The translations under genes and the position numbers were made by a program. A DNA stretch of 64,000 nt from JANYHF01 sp963732765 (GTDB taxonomy: Bacteria; Pseudomonadota; Alphaproteobacteria; Rhizobiales; Hyphomicrobiaceae), in NCBI GenBank assembly GCA_963732765.1, contig CAVTAS010000010.1, forward strand, positions 62,001-126,000, given 5' to 3'. Within the stretch, counting starts at the first letter, position 1; each line of letters opens with the position of its first letter. Below the pieces are notes generated by a model. It saw only the letters and a program-made list of their open reading frames with translations, did not search any database and was not told where the DNA came from. Of the stretch, positions 1-8,491 are shown one piece after another.

Positions 1-198
1 GTGATCGATGTGGGCGTGGGTCAGGACAACCGAAGACAGGTCTTTCGGGGCGAACGGAAGAGGTTGCCAATTGCGCAACCGCAACTGCTTGAACCCCTGG
101 AAGAGACCGCAGTCGATCAGCGTGGCGGCCGCCCCATCGTTGAACAGATACTTGGATCCGGTAACGGTTCCGGTGCCGCCATAGAACGAGATCTGCAT
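1..198 (-). CDS. MBL-fold (beta-CASP/Ysh1-like) metallohydrolase, N-terminal part
   Basis: The gene runs off the left edge; only the first 66 residues are visible. It begins MQISFYGGTGTVTGSKYL, and the visible part ends in THAHIDH, the HxHxDH zinc-binding motif of the metallo-beta-lactamase fold. The GGTGTVTGSKYL start is typical of the CPSF/Ysh1-like MBL proteins that usually carry a beta-CASP domain and an RNA-specificity tail, which act as nucleases. Those later domains are outside the window, so nuclease activity is inferred. It reads in the same direction as the next gene, about 70 bases downstream of it, so the two may be co-transcribed. Confidence 0.85.
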   Translation of the reverse strand, partial: MQISFYGGTGTVTGSKYLFNDGAAATLIDCGLFQGFKQLRLRNWQPLPFAPKDLSSVVLTHAHIDH

Positions 199-267
199 GG
201 GGAACTCCAATTCGAAAATCTGTTCTATGGCGGACGAAAAGAATTCTTTGAACTTCAGGTATTGACA

Positions 268-774
268 TCAATACTCGGCAACACCGACGACGTAATTTTG
301 TCCGTAGGCCTTCGCGCATTTCGGGCACGTCGTATAGAAGAACCAGATTGATTTGGGTTCGGAGCCTCGGGCGCGGACAAGTTCGGCCATTTCCGTATGC
401 CAGTGGCCGACCTTGCGGTACGGGCCTTCGAAGACCTTGGTTATGAAATCGCCCGAGAGCGTGGTCATCTCCTCGTCCGGCACGGTCTTTTTGGAAGAGA
501 ATAGATGCTCGCCCGCGAAAGCCGAAGTGTCGCGCGATAGGACAATGTAGTCCGACCAATCGATGGCGTCGGCCTTTTCCAGATGCTCCTGCACGCGGGC
601 AAACACCGTACCCATATTGATCGGGACATGCATCAGGCTGCGGGTGGTCGCACGCACAAAGCGCTTGTCGCGAAAGTGCAGTTCCTGGGCGTCCCATCCG
701 TCTGGATTGAACTTCGGGCAACACCCGGTCGTATTGACCGACGTGTCCAAAGCGGGAAGTACATTCGTTTGCAT
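268..774 (-). CDS. Conserved protein with C-terminal CPKCAK motif
   Basis: A 168-residue cytosolic protein with no signal peptide or membrane helix. It has a TTGCCPKFNP motif near the N-terminus and FYTTCPKCAKAYG near the C-terminus, so two cysteine pairs could bind a metal or form a redox centre. I recognise the overall pattern as a conserved family of unknown function found in proteobacteria (sometimes labelled hydrolase), but no catalytic function can be assigned from the residues. It is divergent from the DUF6064 gene, sharing a 114-base intergenic region, and lies upstream of the MBL hydrolase on the same strand. Confidence 0.75.
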   Translation of the reverse strand: MQTNVLPALDTSVNTTGCCPKFNPDGWDAQELHFRDKRFVRATTRSLMHVPINMGTVFARVQEHLEKADAIDWSDYIVLSRDTSAFAGEHLFSSKKTVPDEEMTTLSGDFITKVFEGPYRKVGHWHTEMAELVRARGSEPKSIWFFYTTCPKCAKAYGQNYVVGVAEY

Positions 775-888
775 GGCAGCTCACTCCTCACCGGGTATAC
801 ACGGGTCAGAGATCACCTAGGGCGAGTGGCCCTCGCAGCCATTGAGCTGCATCAATGCCGGCGAAATGTCCAAAGTCACAGTTTCACC

Positions 889-1551
889 ATGACCTTACCC
901 TTTGATACCCAGCAGTTCCTCGCGGTGTTTGTCGCGTTCAACGCTGCCATCTGGCCCGCCCAGCCAATTGCCTATGGGTTCGCACTCGTGGCAATCGGCG
1001 CGCTTCTGACGCGTCATCCCTGGCGCGAGCGCATCATCCTCGCCATCCTGTCGCTGTTCTGGGCGTGGAACGGGATTGTCTACCAACTGGTTTATTTCTC
1101 GCCCATCAATCCGGCTGCGGTGGGTTTTGCCGCGCTCTTCGTCGTTCAAGCATCGCTGTTGATGTGGTACGCGATCTGGCCGGGGAACCTGCTGCTTGAG
1201 ATCGATCGGAGTTGGCGCTCGGCATTGGGCGCTTTGTTGACCGTCTATGCAGCCGTGATCTATGAAGTCCTTGGTGTCATAGCGGGCCACGGGCTGATGA
1301 AGGGCCCCCTGCTCGGTGTCGCCCCCTGTCCGACCACGATCTTTACCGTCGGAATGCTGCTGATGATGCGGGGCAGGCCTGTAATCCGGCTGTCTGTGAT
1401 TCCGGTCGTTTGGGCGTTGATCGGGTCAGTTGCAGCTGTTCAACTTGGCGTTCCCGAGGACTTCGGTCTTACCGTAGCCGGGCTCGTGTTGGTGTTCGCG
1501 CTGATGCCTCGCGGCGGCCCGGTGAGCGGCGAGGACCGGCGTCTTGCCTGA
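889..1551 (+). CDS. DUF6064 family integral membrane protein
   Basis: A 220-residue protein starting MTLPFDTQQFLAVFVAFN. It is almost entirely hydrophobic segments separated by short polar turns, consistent with about six transmembrane helices, and ends in a short charged cytosolic tail. The opening TQQFLAVF..YN-like stretch followed by IWPAQP is the hallmark of DUF6064 membrane proteins of unknown role. The frame stays open upstream to 583, but the ATG at 889 is chosen because it starts exactly at the conserved family N-terminus and the upstream stretch is not membrane-like. The downstream neighbour is the CbpA-like gene, 86 bases away. Confidence 0.75.
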   Translation: MTLPFDTQQFLAVFVAFNAAIWPAQPIAYGFALVAIGALLTRHPWRERIILAILSLFWAWNGIVYQLVYFSPINPAAVGFAALFVVQASLLMWYAIWPGNLLLEIDRSWRSALGALLTVYAAVIYEVLGVIAGHGLMKGPLLGVAPCPTTIFTVGMLLMMRGRPVIRLSVIPVVWALIGSVAAVQLGVPEDFGLTVAGLVLVFALMPRGGPVSGEDRRLA

Positions 1552-1637
1552 AACGACAGCCTATGCTGAGGCCAGTGGTGCGGTGTGGCCGCCGCGTCTA
1601 GAGTTGCGGCCAGCGTAACAACCACAGGATCACATCA

Positions 1638-2549
1638 GTGACGGATCCCTATGAAATCCTAGGCGTCAGCCGTGACGCCGCGCAGCCAGAGATCCGCAAG
1701 GCCTACTTGCGTCTGGCCAAGAAAAGCCACCCCGATCTTCATCCTGGCGACAAGGCCGCCGAGGCACGGTTCAAGACGATTGCCGCGGCCTACGATATTG
1801 TCGGCGACGAGAAGAAACGCGCGCGCTTCGACAAAGGCGAAATTGACGCCAGCGGTGTGGAGCAGCCTAAGCACCAAGCGCGCAAGTCCTACAGTGAGCA
1901 CGCCGATGCAGGACAGGCTTTCAAATACGATCGAAGCTGGGGCGGCGCTGGACTGGACGAGAGTGATCTGTTCGCTGAGTTATTCGGCAGGCATGGCGGC
2001 AGTGCGGGCAGGCGGGGTGCCGACATCAACTACACTATTGCGGTGGCATTCCTGGAGGCCGTCAACGGCGCCAAGAAGCGCGTCGTGATGGCCGATGGCA
2101 AGACACTGGACATTACGATTCCCGCAGGAGTGCAGGATGGACAAGTACTGCGATTGCGGGGCCAGGGGCATCCCAGCCCCAGTGGAGGCGAGCCGGGGGA
2201 TACGTTCGTCGAGATGCACGTCAATCCGCACCCGGTGTTTCATCGCGATGGCTACGACATTCGATCGAAGCTCTCCATAACGATCGGCGAGGCATTGGCC
2301 GGAGCCAAGGTGCCGGTCGAAACCATTTCAGGTGTGGTTCAACTCGCAATCCCCAAGGGATCGAACACCGGCAAGGTCCTACGCCTGCGTGGCAAAGGAG
2401 TGCACGCAAAGAGTATCAAAGGCGATCACTTCGTTGAGCTTCAGGTGATCTTGCCGGACCATCCAGATGCCGAACTGGTTCAGGCTGTCGTCGGGTGGGA
2501 AGCCAAGCATCCCTATGATCCTCGCAAGACCGCAGGGGCAGCATCATGA
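1638..2549 (+). CDS. cbpA: CbpA-type DnaJ co-chaperone
   Basis: A 303-residue Hsp40. Residues 1-70 form a J domain with the HPD motif at 31-33 (KSHPDLHPGD), which stimulates Hsp70 ATPase activity. A short G/S-rich linker follows, then the two DnaJ C-terminal substrate-binding domains from about residue 125 (VAFLEAVNGAKKRV, then RLRGKGV). The Cys-rich zinc finger of true DnaJ is absent, which matches the CbpA class. The start is GTG at 1638; translation from it gives the expected DPYEILGV J-domain beginning. The stop overlaps the start of the next gene by four bases (ATGA), giving the classic cbpA-cbpM pair. Confidence 0.92.
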   Translation: MTDPYEILGVSRDAAQPEIRKAYLRLAKKSHPDLHPGDKAAEARFKTIAAAYDIVGDEKKRARFDKGEIDASGVEQPKHQARKSYSEHADAGQAFKYDRSWGGAGLDESDLFAELFGRHGGSAGRRGADINYTIAVAFLEAVNGAKKRVVMADGKTLDITIPAGVQDGQVLRLRGQGHPSPSGGEPGDTFVEMHVNPHPVFHRDGYDIRSKLSITIGEALAGAKVPVETISGVVQLAIPKGSNTGKVLRLRGKGVHAKSIKGDHFVELQVILPDHPDAELVQAVVGWEAKHPYDPRKTAGAAS

Positions 2550-2875
2550 TCAGCGAGCAAGAACTGATTGCCTTGATTGGTCAGGTGGAGACAGAGGCAC
2601 TACGCCGCTGGGTTGACCTCGGGTGGGTTCTTCCCAAGCTTGACGATGATGGGCCGCGCTTCGACCTATCCGATGTCGCGCGTCTGCGTCTCATCTGTGA
2701 GCTGCATTACGAGCTGCGGATCGAAGAAGACAGCATGCCCGTGGTGCTCTCGCTGATGGATCAGCTCTATGCCGCGCGGCGGGACATGCGAACGCTCTTG
2801 GCGGCAGTGGAGGCGCAACCAAACGAGGTGCGCGACGACATCGCCAAGCACGTCAAGACTAGCGGGAAGGCCTGA
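2546..2875 (+). CDS. cbpM: CbpM-like chaperone modulator
   Basis: A 109-residue protein with a MerR-like pattern: RRWVDLGWVLP..GPRFDLSDVARLRLICEL, followed by a helical tail. CbpM proteins bind the J domain of CbpA and inhibit both its DNA binding and its co-chaperone activity. Length, fold pattern and the four-base ATGA overlap with cbpA support the call. It was most likely translated by coupling with the upstream gene; no separate promoter is evident. Confidence 0.88.
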   Translation: MISEQELIALIGQVETEALRRWVDLGWVLPKLDDDGPRFDLSDVARLRLICELHYELRIEEDSMPVVLSLMDQLYAARRDMRTLLAAVEAQPNEVRDDIAKHVKTSGKA

Positions 2876-3340
2876 TGGATATAGGGCGCAGACCCCGGAT
2901 CACGCGCAAGCAAGTCCAGAGCAAGAGCCTGAATGCATTTTGAGTGATGTGACTGAAGGACAAGCTAGGAGCGAAGCTGACCAGCTGTGGGTTTCCCGGG
3001 CTGTGTGGCATCAGCAGTCAAGCTCGCACCGAGGGGGACGTATGTGTCGGTCGGTGAAGCGAAGTCGCGAAGTTGATCAAGGCGAGGGGTGCCGTCACCA
3101 ACGGCGGCGCAAACAACTCCGCCCACCGAAGTCGATAACCGGGACACAGCCGACAAACCCGATCAAGGATAAGTTCTGCAGTGATAAAATATAGGTGGAA
3201 GCGGCGACATAGGGGCGACTTCGGGCAACCCGATTGTGATGCTCAGGTAACGCTATCACTATGACTTCGATGCTTGCGCTTACCCCGTCGCAGCGAAGGC
3301 CGTTGGCGGCGGCAGCCAACATGGCTCTCCGGAGGCTTAT
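2876..3340 (+). other. Intergenic region, no supported gene
   Basis: About 465 bases between cbpM and the Crp/Fnr-type regulator. Frames on both strands give only short stretches with no recognisable family. A GGAGG ribosome site at about 3330-3335 precedes the regulator. The rest of the interval probably holds the promoter of the sulfide cluster, but I see no clear -35/-10 pair or operator. Confidence 0.5.
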
Positions 3341-3343
3341 GTG

Positions 3344-4009
3344 ATGTCAACAAACGGCTGGATCGATCACTTCCCAGGTTTGCGGAGGCTGCCAGGCGAT
3401 ATGCTGGCTTTGCTGGAACGACAGAGTACTATCGTAGACCTGCCGGCGGGCAGCCGGATCTACGGTCCGGGGCAGTCGCCCCAGGCCTACCTGCTACTTC
3501 TGGAAGGCACTGTACGGGTGCAGCAGGTGTCCGAGAACGGACGCGAAATCGTGCTTTATCGCGTCACCGATGGCGAGAGCTGCGCGCTGACTACGGCGTG
3601 CCTCATGGGCTACGAAGACTATCTCGCCGAAGCCATTGCCGAGACCGACGTGAAGGCGGTCGCCATTGCGCGAGCGGCGTTCGATGACCTGATCGCCCGC
3701 TCGCCCGAGTTCCGGCGCTTCGTGTTCACGGCGTTCAGCACACGCGTCACCAATCTGTTCCGCATCATCGACGAGGTTGCCTTCTCGCGGATGGATATCC
3801 GGCTGGCGGCCAAGCTGGTGCAACTATCGCATGGGGGCGATACCGTGGCGGCAACGCAGCAGCAGCTTGCAGCCGAACTTGGCTCAGCCCGCGAGGTCAT
3901 CAGCCGCATGGTGTCGGAATTCCAGCGCCGGGGCTGGGTCAGCCCCAGCCGGGGTAACATCGCCATCACGAACCGGCCGGCCTTGGAGCGATTGGCCAGC
4001 AGCACGTGA
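3344..4009 (+). CDS. Crp/Fnr-family transcriptional regulator
   Basis: A 221-residue protein with an N-terminal cyclic-nucleotide-like beta-barrel (about 15-115), a dimer helix (about 120-150) and a winged helix-turn-helix (about 163-205; QLAAELGSAREVISRMVSEF is the recognition region). The Fnr iron-sulfur cysteine cluster is absent. Two cysteines, GESCALTTACLMG, lie in the barrel at about positions 80 and 86 and could sense thiol or persulfide state (inference). GTG at 3341 directly precedes ATG at 3344; both sit behind GGAGG. It heads the sulfide-handling genes and probably controls them. Confidence 0.85.
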   Translation: MSTNGWIDHFPGLRRLPGDMLALLERQSTIVDLPAGSRIYGPGQSPQAYLLLLEGTVRVQQVSENGREIVLYRVTDGESCALTTACLMGYEDYLAEAIAETDVKAVAIARAAFDDLIARSPEFRRFVFTAFSTRVTNLFRIIDEVAFSRMDIRLAAKLVQLSHGGDTVAATQQQLAAELGSAREVISRMVSEFQRRGWVSPSRGNIAITNRPALERLASST

Positions 4010-4101
4010 CGGCCTGCTTTCAGAGCTCCGTGACATAGTCACATACAGCGAGGCGTCACCGCACCGAGGGTCGCCTCCATCGGCAACGGACGGAGACGAT
4101 C

Positions 4102-4569
4102 ATGACTTTGAATGTCGGAAGCTTCGATCGCGTTCCGCGGGCCATCGCCGGCCTCGCCCCGTTCGGTCTCGGCTTGGTCATTTCCGGCATGAGCGATCCG
4201 GCCAAGGTTCTGAACTTCCTCGATATCGCCGGTCGTTGGGACCCGAGCCTCGCCTTCGTCATGGCGGGCGCGGTCGCCGTGACCTTCTTCGGCTTTCGGT
4301 GGGTGTTCACGCGGGTGAGGCCGGTCCACATCGACCGTTTCCACCTGCCCTCCAGCCGCGGCATCGACACGCCGCTGCTCGTTGGCGCGACCGTGTTCGG
4401 CGTGGGCTGGGGCTTGTCGGGCTCTTGTCCGGGGCCCGCAATCACCGCGATCCCGTTGCTGGCGCCCGGCGGACTGGCGTTTGTGCCCGCTATGCTCGCC
4501 GGCGTGTGGCTGGCGCGCCGCCTGCAAACATCCGCGCCGCAATCCCTGAGCCTCAAGGTGTCATCATGA
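4102..4569 (+). CDS. YeeE/YedE-like (DUF6691) membrane protein
   Basis: A 155-residue inner-membrane protein with four hydrophobic segments. The motif GLVISGMSDPAKVLNFLDI and the later GWGLSGSCPGPAI are typical of the second half of YeeE/YedE-type sulfur transporters (PmpB-like, DUF6691), which import thiosulfate or sulfur-containing ions. In most genomes a PmpA-like first half lies next to it; here none is visible. Its end overlaps the persulfide dioxygenase gene by four bases, so the pair is translationally coupled. The start behind GGAGACG fits. Confidence 0.85.
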   Translation: MTLNVGSFDRVPRAIAGLAPFGLGLVISGMSDPAKVLNFLDIAGRWDPSLAFVMAGAVAVTFFGFRWVFTRVRPVHIDRFHLPSSRGIDTPLLVGATVFGVGWGLSGSCPGPAITAIPLLAPGGLAFVPAMLAGVWLARRLQTSAPQSLSLKVSS

Positions 4570-5459
4570 CCGCTGCTCTCCCGGAAATCGATCTCAGCGC
4601 TTTCCCGCATGTCACGGCGTTCTTCGACAAGGACACCAACACCATCAGCTATGTGGTGCGGGACCCGAATTCGACGGCCTGCGCGGTCTTCGACAGCGTG
4701 ATGGACATCGACTATGCGGCCGGGCGGATCATCTATCGCTCCGCCGATCTTTTGATTGATCATATCCAGCGCAACGGGCTCACTCTCGAATGGCTGATCG
4801 AGACCCATGCGCATGCCGATCATCTGTCGGCTGCTCCCTACATCCAGGGCAAGCTCGGCGGCAAGATCGGCATCGGCGAGCACATTACCACGGTGCAGGA
4901 CGTCTTCGGCAAGGTGTTCAACGAAGGCACCGAATTCCAGCGCGACGGCAGCCAGTTCGATCGTCTGTTCAAGGACGGCGACAGCTACCAGATCGGTGCC
5001 GTGACGGCGCATGTGATGCATACGCCTGGTCATACGCCGGCTTGCACCACGCATGTCATCGGCAATGCCGCCTTTGTCGGCGATACGTTGTTCATGCCCG
5101 ACGGCGGCACCGCGCGTGCCGATTTTCCGGGTGGCGACGCCCGCCAACTCTACCGTTCGATCAAGCGGGTCCTCGAACTGCCGCCTGAGACGCGGCTGTT
5201 CATGTGCCACGACTACGGCCCGAACGGGCGCGACATCCGCTGGGAAACGACGGTTGCCGAAGAACGGGCGCACAACATCCATGTCCGCGACGGCGTCACA
5301 GAGGACGAGTTCGTGGCCCTGCGCGAGGCGCGCGACAAGACGCTCGGCATGCCGCGCCTGATCGTGCCGTCGCTGCAGGTCAACATCCGCGCGGGGCACC
5401 TGCCCGAGCCCGACGCCAGCGGCAAGCGCTTCCTGAAAGTGCCGGTGAACGAGCTGTGA
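4566..5459 (+). CDS. Persulfide dioxygenase-like MBL-fold hydrolase (Blh/ETHE1 type)
   Basis: A 297-residue cytosolic MBL-fold protein. ETHAHADHLSAA at about 79-90 supplies the H-x-H-x-D-H motif, followed by HTPGHTPACTTH, GDTLF and CHDYGP, the metal ligands of ETHE1/Blh-like enzymes. These oxidise glutathione persulfide to sulfite using one Fe(II). The middle region and the C-terminal NIRAGHLPEP motif match the bacterial Blh branch rather than glyoxalase II. It overlaps the DUF6691 gene and is followed by a DUF442 protein, the usual partner in sulfide detoxification, which supports the call. Confidence 0.9.
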   Translation: MTAALPEIDLSAFPHVTAFFDKDTNTISYVVRDPNSTACAVFDSVMDIDYAAGRIIYRSADLLIDHIQRNGLTLEWLIETHAHADHLSAAPYIQGKLGGKIGIGEHITTVQDVFGKVFNEGTEFQRDGSQFDRLFKDGDSYQIGAVTAHVMHTPGHTPACTTHVIGNAAFVGDTLFMPDGGTARADFPGGDARQLYRSIKRVLELPPETRLFMCHDYGPNGRDIRWETTVAEERAHNIHVRDGVTEDEFVALREARDKTLGMPRLIVPSLQVNIRAGHLPEPDASGKRFLKVPVNEL

Positions 5460-5495
5460 GCAAGACACAATATGACGTTATCGGAGAAAAATGCC

Positions 5496-5858
5496 ATGGA
5501 CGTGAAGAAACTGACCGATGCGCTTTCGGTATCGCCGCAGATCGCGGTCGCCGAGATTGCCGACATCGCTGCGGCGGGTTTCAAATCGATCATCTGTAAT
5601 CGTCCCGATGGTGAAGCGTTTGATCAACCGTATTTCAGCGCCATCGAAGCCGGAGCGAAGTCAGCCGGTCTGAAAGCCCGATACCTGCCGATTACCCCAG
5701 GCCGCATGACGCCGGAGGAGGTCGCGGCGTTCGGGGAACTCGTGCGGGACCTGCCCAAGCCGGTGCTGGCCTATTGCCGTTCTGGAGCGCGGTCGTCGTC
5801 GCTCTGGGCAAGGCTGCAAACGGTTTCGGCTCCGAAGACCAGACTCAACATCGTCTGA
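5496..5858 (+). CDS. DUF442 (TIGR01244) sulfurtransferase/phosphatase-like protein
   Basis: A 120-residue protein with a dual-specificity-phosphatase-like fold. CRSGARSS near the C-terminus is the CX5R loop with nucleophilic Cys, and the N-terminal half matches the Blh-associated domain (SVSPQIAVAEIADIAAAGFKS). It is thought to act on sulfane sulfur with persulfide dioxygenases. The frame opens at 5472, but ATG 5496 has a GGAGAAAA site just upstream and gives the usual family start, so I chose it. It lies 36 bases after the dioxygenase gene, likely in the same operon. Confidence 0.85.
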   Translation: MDVKKLTDALSVSPQIAVAEIADIAAAGFKSIICNRPDGEAFDQPYFSAIEAGAKSAGLKARYLPITPGRMTPEEVAAFGELVRDLPKPVLAYCRSGARSSSLWARLQTVSAPKTRLNIV

Positions 5859-5946
5859 GGCAGCGTAACTCCGGACCGACGACAACTTATACCGACAAAC
5901 GAAACGAATGACCTCTGCATTATCTTGGCCTTTCGCCTGGACATGG

Positions 5947-6066
5947 CCCCCACCCCAGCCCTCTCCGCAAAGGGGGAGGGGGTTCGTCCGCCCGTGTTTG
6001 AGGATTTCGCCCGACTACGAAAGGTGCGGCCCCCTCCCCCTTGACGGGGGAGGGCTGGGGTGGGGG
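5947..6066. repeat. Nested inverted-repeat intergenic element
   Basis: Two perfect 17-base arms, 5947-5963 (CCCCCACCCCAGCCCTC) and 6050-6066, are inverted copies of each other. Between them a second pair (about 5971-5983 and 6030-6042) forms an inner stem of the form AAGGGGGAGGGGG/CCCCCTCCCCCTT. The structure is that of the dispersed palindromic elements common between genes in rhizobia-type genomes. It separates the DUF442 gene from the TSUP permease and could form an mRNA hairpin that limits read-through. Confidence 0.8.
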
Positions 6067-6147
6067 TGAAGAGCTGGGGGCGGACGGTCCAAAATGGGAT
6101 CAGGCTGCAGGTCAGAACTTTCGTTGTACGCAATTATTGGAAATTCG

Positions 6148-6927
6148 ATGCTTCAGGACGTACTCGCCATCGCCTCCGGCTCCCTGGTCGGCTTCGTGCT
6201 CGGCCTCATCGGTGGCGGCGGCTCGATTCTGGCCGTCCCGCTGCTTGTCTATGTGGTCGGCGTGAGTTCGCCGCATGTGGCCATCGGCACCAGCGCGGTG
6301 GCGGTGGCGCTCAGTGCGCTGTCGAGCCTGGTCGGCCATGCCCGCGCTGGAAACGTGCGCTGGCCCTGCGCGCTCGCTTTTGCTGCTGCGGGCGTGGTCG
6401 GCGCGACGCTCGGGTCGACCATCGGCAAACAGGTGAATGGCCAACATCTGCTGACGTTGTTCGGCGTTCTGATGGTTGTCATTGCCGTAACAATGCTGGT
6501 GCGGCGCTCGGGCGCCGGCGAGCATTTCGTGCCGCTGACACGAGCGTCGGCGCCGACACTTGCGCCCCGTCTGATCGCCTATGGCACGGGTGTCGGGGCG
6601 CTGTCGGGATTCTTCGGTATCGGCGGCGGTTTCCTCGTTGTGCCCGGCCTCATCGCCTCGGCCGATCTACCACTGCTCTCGGCCGTCGGATCGTCGCTGG
6701 TCTCGGTCACTGCGTTCGGCGCGACCACGGCGGCCAACTACGCCCTGTCGGGGCTGATCGACTGGTGGCTTGTCCTCATGTTCGTGACCGGTGGCGTCAT
6801 CGGCAGCCTGTTCGGTGGCGGCGTCGCCGGGCGGCTCGCCAAGCAGAAACAGACCTTGTCGCGCGTCTTTGCCGGCATTGTCGCAACAGTCGGACTCTAT
6901 GTCGTCTTGCGCGGCCTGACCGGCTAG
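6148..6927 (+). CDS. TSUP (TauE/SafE) family membrane permease
   Basis: A 259-residue protein with about eight transmembrane helices and the two repeated halves of the TSUP fold: GLIGGGGSILAVPLLVY in the first half and GFFGIGGGFLVVPGL in the second. The family exports or imports sulfur compounds such as sulfite and taurine derivatives. With persulfide dioxygenase upstream producing sulfite, sulfite export is a reasonable inference. ATG 6148 is preferred over 6094 because it starts at the first helix. The palindromic element lies upstream, so it may have its own promoter. Confidence 0.85.
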   Translation: MLQDVLAIASGSLVGFVLGLIGGGGSILAVPLLVYVVGVSSPHVAIGTSAVAVALSALSSLVGHARAGNVRWPCALAFAAAGVVGATLGSTIGKQVNGQHLLTLFGVLMVVIAVTMLVRRSGAGEHFVPLTRASAPTLAPRLIAYGTGVGALSGFFGIGGGFLVVPGLIASADLPLLSAVGSSLVSVTAFGATTAANYALSGLIDWWLVLMFVTGGVIGSLFGGGVAGRLAKQKQTLSRVFAGIVATVGLYVVLRGLTG

Positions 6928-7175
6928 CCGAGGCTTTCGCTGCCGATCGAGAAAGCGCAATCAAATCATGTTCCTCCCCCTCGATACCGGTTACCGCGCG
7001 TTGCGCGGCTCGCCGACCTCGCGCACCACCAGCGAGTGATTGGGTAAGATCTGCTCCAGGCTCGAAGCGGATGAAACGATGCTGCGGCGGGAGACTGCAG
7101 GATCGGCTGCGGTAGGTCGACGCGGCGGTCAGGCGCCTCTGCGCAAAACGCTTGGAGCTGGTCGGCTGAGCCGGG

Positions 7176-8486
7176 TTAGTCCAGGGACAATAGGCCCGTG
7201 GTCGCCAGTAAGGTGTAGGCGGACAACAGCAGGTCGCGTTCGGTCGAACTCACACGGATCTGCGCCGCAACCACATCGCGATGCGCGTCCAGCGTTTCGA
7301 TTGTCGATCTTTGACCAAGCCGCACCCCTTCGCGGATGCCATCGAGAGCCTTGCGGTTCTGTTCGACGGCGTCGCGCTCGGAATTCAGGCGTGCACGCAC
7401 AGCCGCCAATCGCTTCCACGCCGACACTGCCGCCACCCTCGCCCGGGCTTGTGAACCCCGCGCTTCCTCACTCAGTGCCGTGTTGAGTTCCTTGGCCTGC
7501 GCGACGCGTGCCCGGTTCTTGCCGCCGTCAAACAGCGGAACACTGACGCGCACACCGACGGAAGCGACGTCCCGATCCTCGCCGGTGTTCAAGAGTCCAC
7601 GGTTGCCCTCGAGACTGGCGCGGGCTTTCACTTGCGGCAAGGCGTCCGCCGAAACACGGTCGATCGCGGCATGAGAAGCCTTGGCCCGCAGCTCAGCACG
7701 TTGGGTCGCCGGGTCAAGCTGGTCGGCGCTCTGGATGGCCGCTTGCAAGGAGGCAGGCAGCAGCGATTTGGGGACAGTTGGGCGCTTCAGTTTGGATGGA
7801 GCATGACCAACCACCCGCTCGTATTCGGCGGCGCTCACCTCGGACTCTGCCATGGCCGTGATCAAATCGGCGGTGGCCTGAGCCCGTCGTGCGCGGGTTT
7901 GCGCAACGTCCGTCAACGTCCCAACGCCCTTTGCAAGGCTTTGCTGTGCCGCCTTTGCTTGCTCATCGAGCATGCTGACGTCGCGTTTGCGCAGCGACTG
8001 GATCTCCCGATCGCGCAACACATCGGCGTAGACCCGGACGGCTTCCAGCAGGACCGATCGCTCTGTATCGAGAACGCTTGCGGCGGCCGAGCCGGCTTCG
8101 GCCAGGGCCTCGTCGACGCTGCTGCTGGTCCGGAAACCGTCAAACAGCGTTTGCTCGGCGCTGACGGAGTAGGTCGCTGTCGAGTTCCAGTCAGTGCTGG
8201 AGCGGGACTGCGGGGCATTGCCGAGCAGCGTGCCATTGGCAGTGGCGATCTCACCGGACGCGTTGACTTCGGGGAAGTATCCCGAGCGTGCAATGTCGAT
8301 CCCGGCGTCGGCGGCCCGCTTGCGCGCTCGCTCGGCCATCAGGACGGGATGATGGGTCCAGGCTTGGGTCATGGCCTGGGCGAGTGTCTCGGCCCGTGAG
8401 GGTGCTGCCACTGCAATCGACAACATCATAGCGCACACTGCGCAAGCTGCACATATCGGAGCCCTCATTGGCTTTGCACCCTTCAT
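7176..8486 (-). CDS. TolC-family outer membrane efflux protein
   Basis: A 436-residue protein with a cleavable signal (hydrophobic stretch ending APSRA-E) and two OEP repeats rich in alternating hydrophobic and charged helices. ETLAQAMTQAWTHHPVLMAERARK begins the mature part, and VSVPLFDGGKNRARV is the second-repeat hallmark. It should form the trimeric outer-membrane channel of the type I secretion system encoded upstream (last gene of the minus-strand operon, 6 bases after hlyD). The start may be ATG 8486 or ATG 8468. Confidence 0.92.
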   Translation of the reverse strand: MKGAKPMRAPICAACAVCAMMLSIAVAAPSRAETLAQAMTQAWTHHPVLMAERARKRAADAGIDIARSGYFPEVNASGEIATANGTLLGNAPQSRSSTDWNSTATYSVSAEQTLFDGFRTSSSVDEALAEAGSAAASVLDTERSVLLEAVRVYADVLRDREIQSLRKRDVSMLDEQAKAAQQSLAKGVGTLTDVAQTRARRAQATADLITAMAESEVSAAEYERVVGHAPSKLKRPTVPKSLLPASLQAAIQSADQLDPATQRAELRAKASHAAIDRVSADALPQVKARASLEGNRGLLNTGEDRDVASVGVRVSVPLFDGGKNRARVAQAKELNTALSEEARGSQARARVAAVSAWKRLAAVRARLNSERDAVEQNRKALDGIREGVRLGQRSTIETLDAHRDVVAAQIRVSSTERDLLLSAYTLLATTGLLSLD

Positions 8487-8491
8487 ATTCG

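Noticed and set aside
583..888. N-terminal extension of the DUF6064 frame from 583
   Set aside because: It overlaps the reverse gene at 268-774 and lacks membrane helices; the family begins at 889.
4056..5468. A 470-residue open frame on the minus strand over the sulfide genes
   Set aside because: It is the antisense shadow of the DUF6691 and persulfide dioxygenase genes, which have clear family motifs; the antisense product is rich in Arg, His and Ala and matches no family.
6950..7175. Short minus-strand tail (ILPNHSLVVREVGEPRNAR) ending near 6997
   Set aside because: It reads like a C-terminal fragment but has no start and only a few codons; too short to call a gene.
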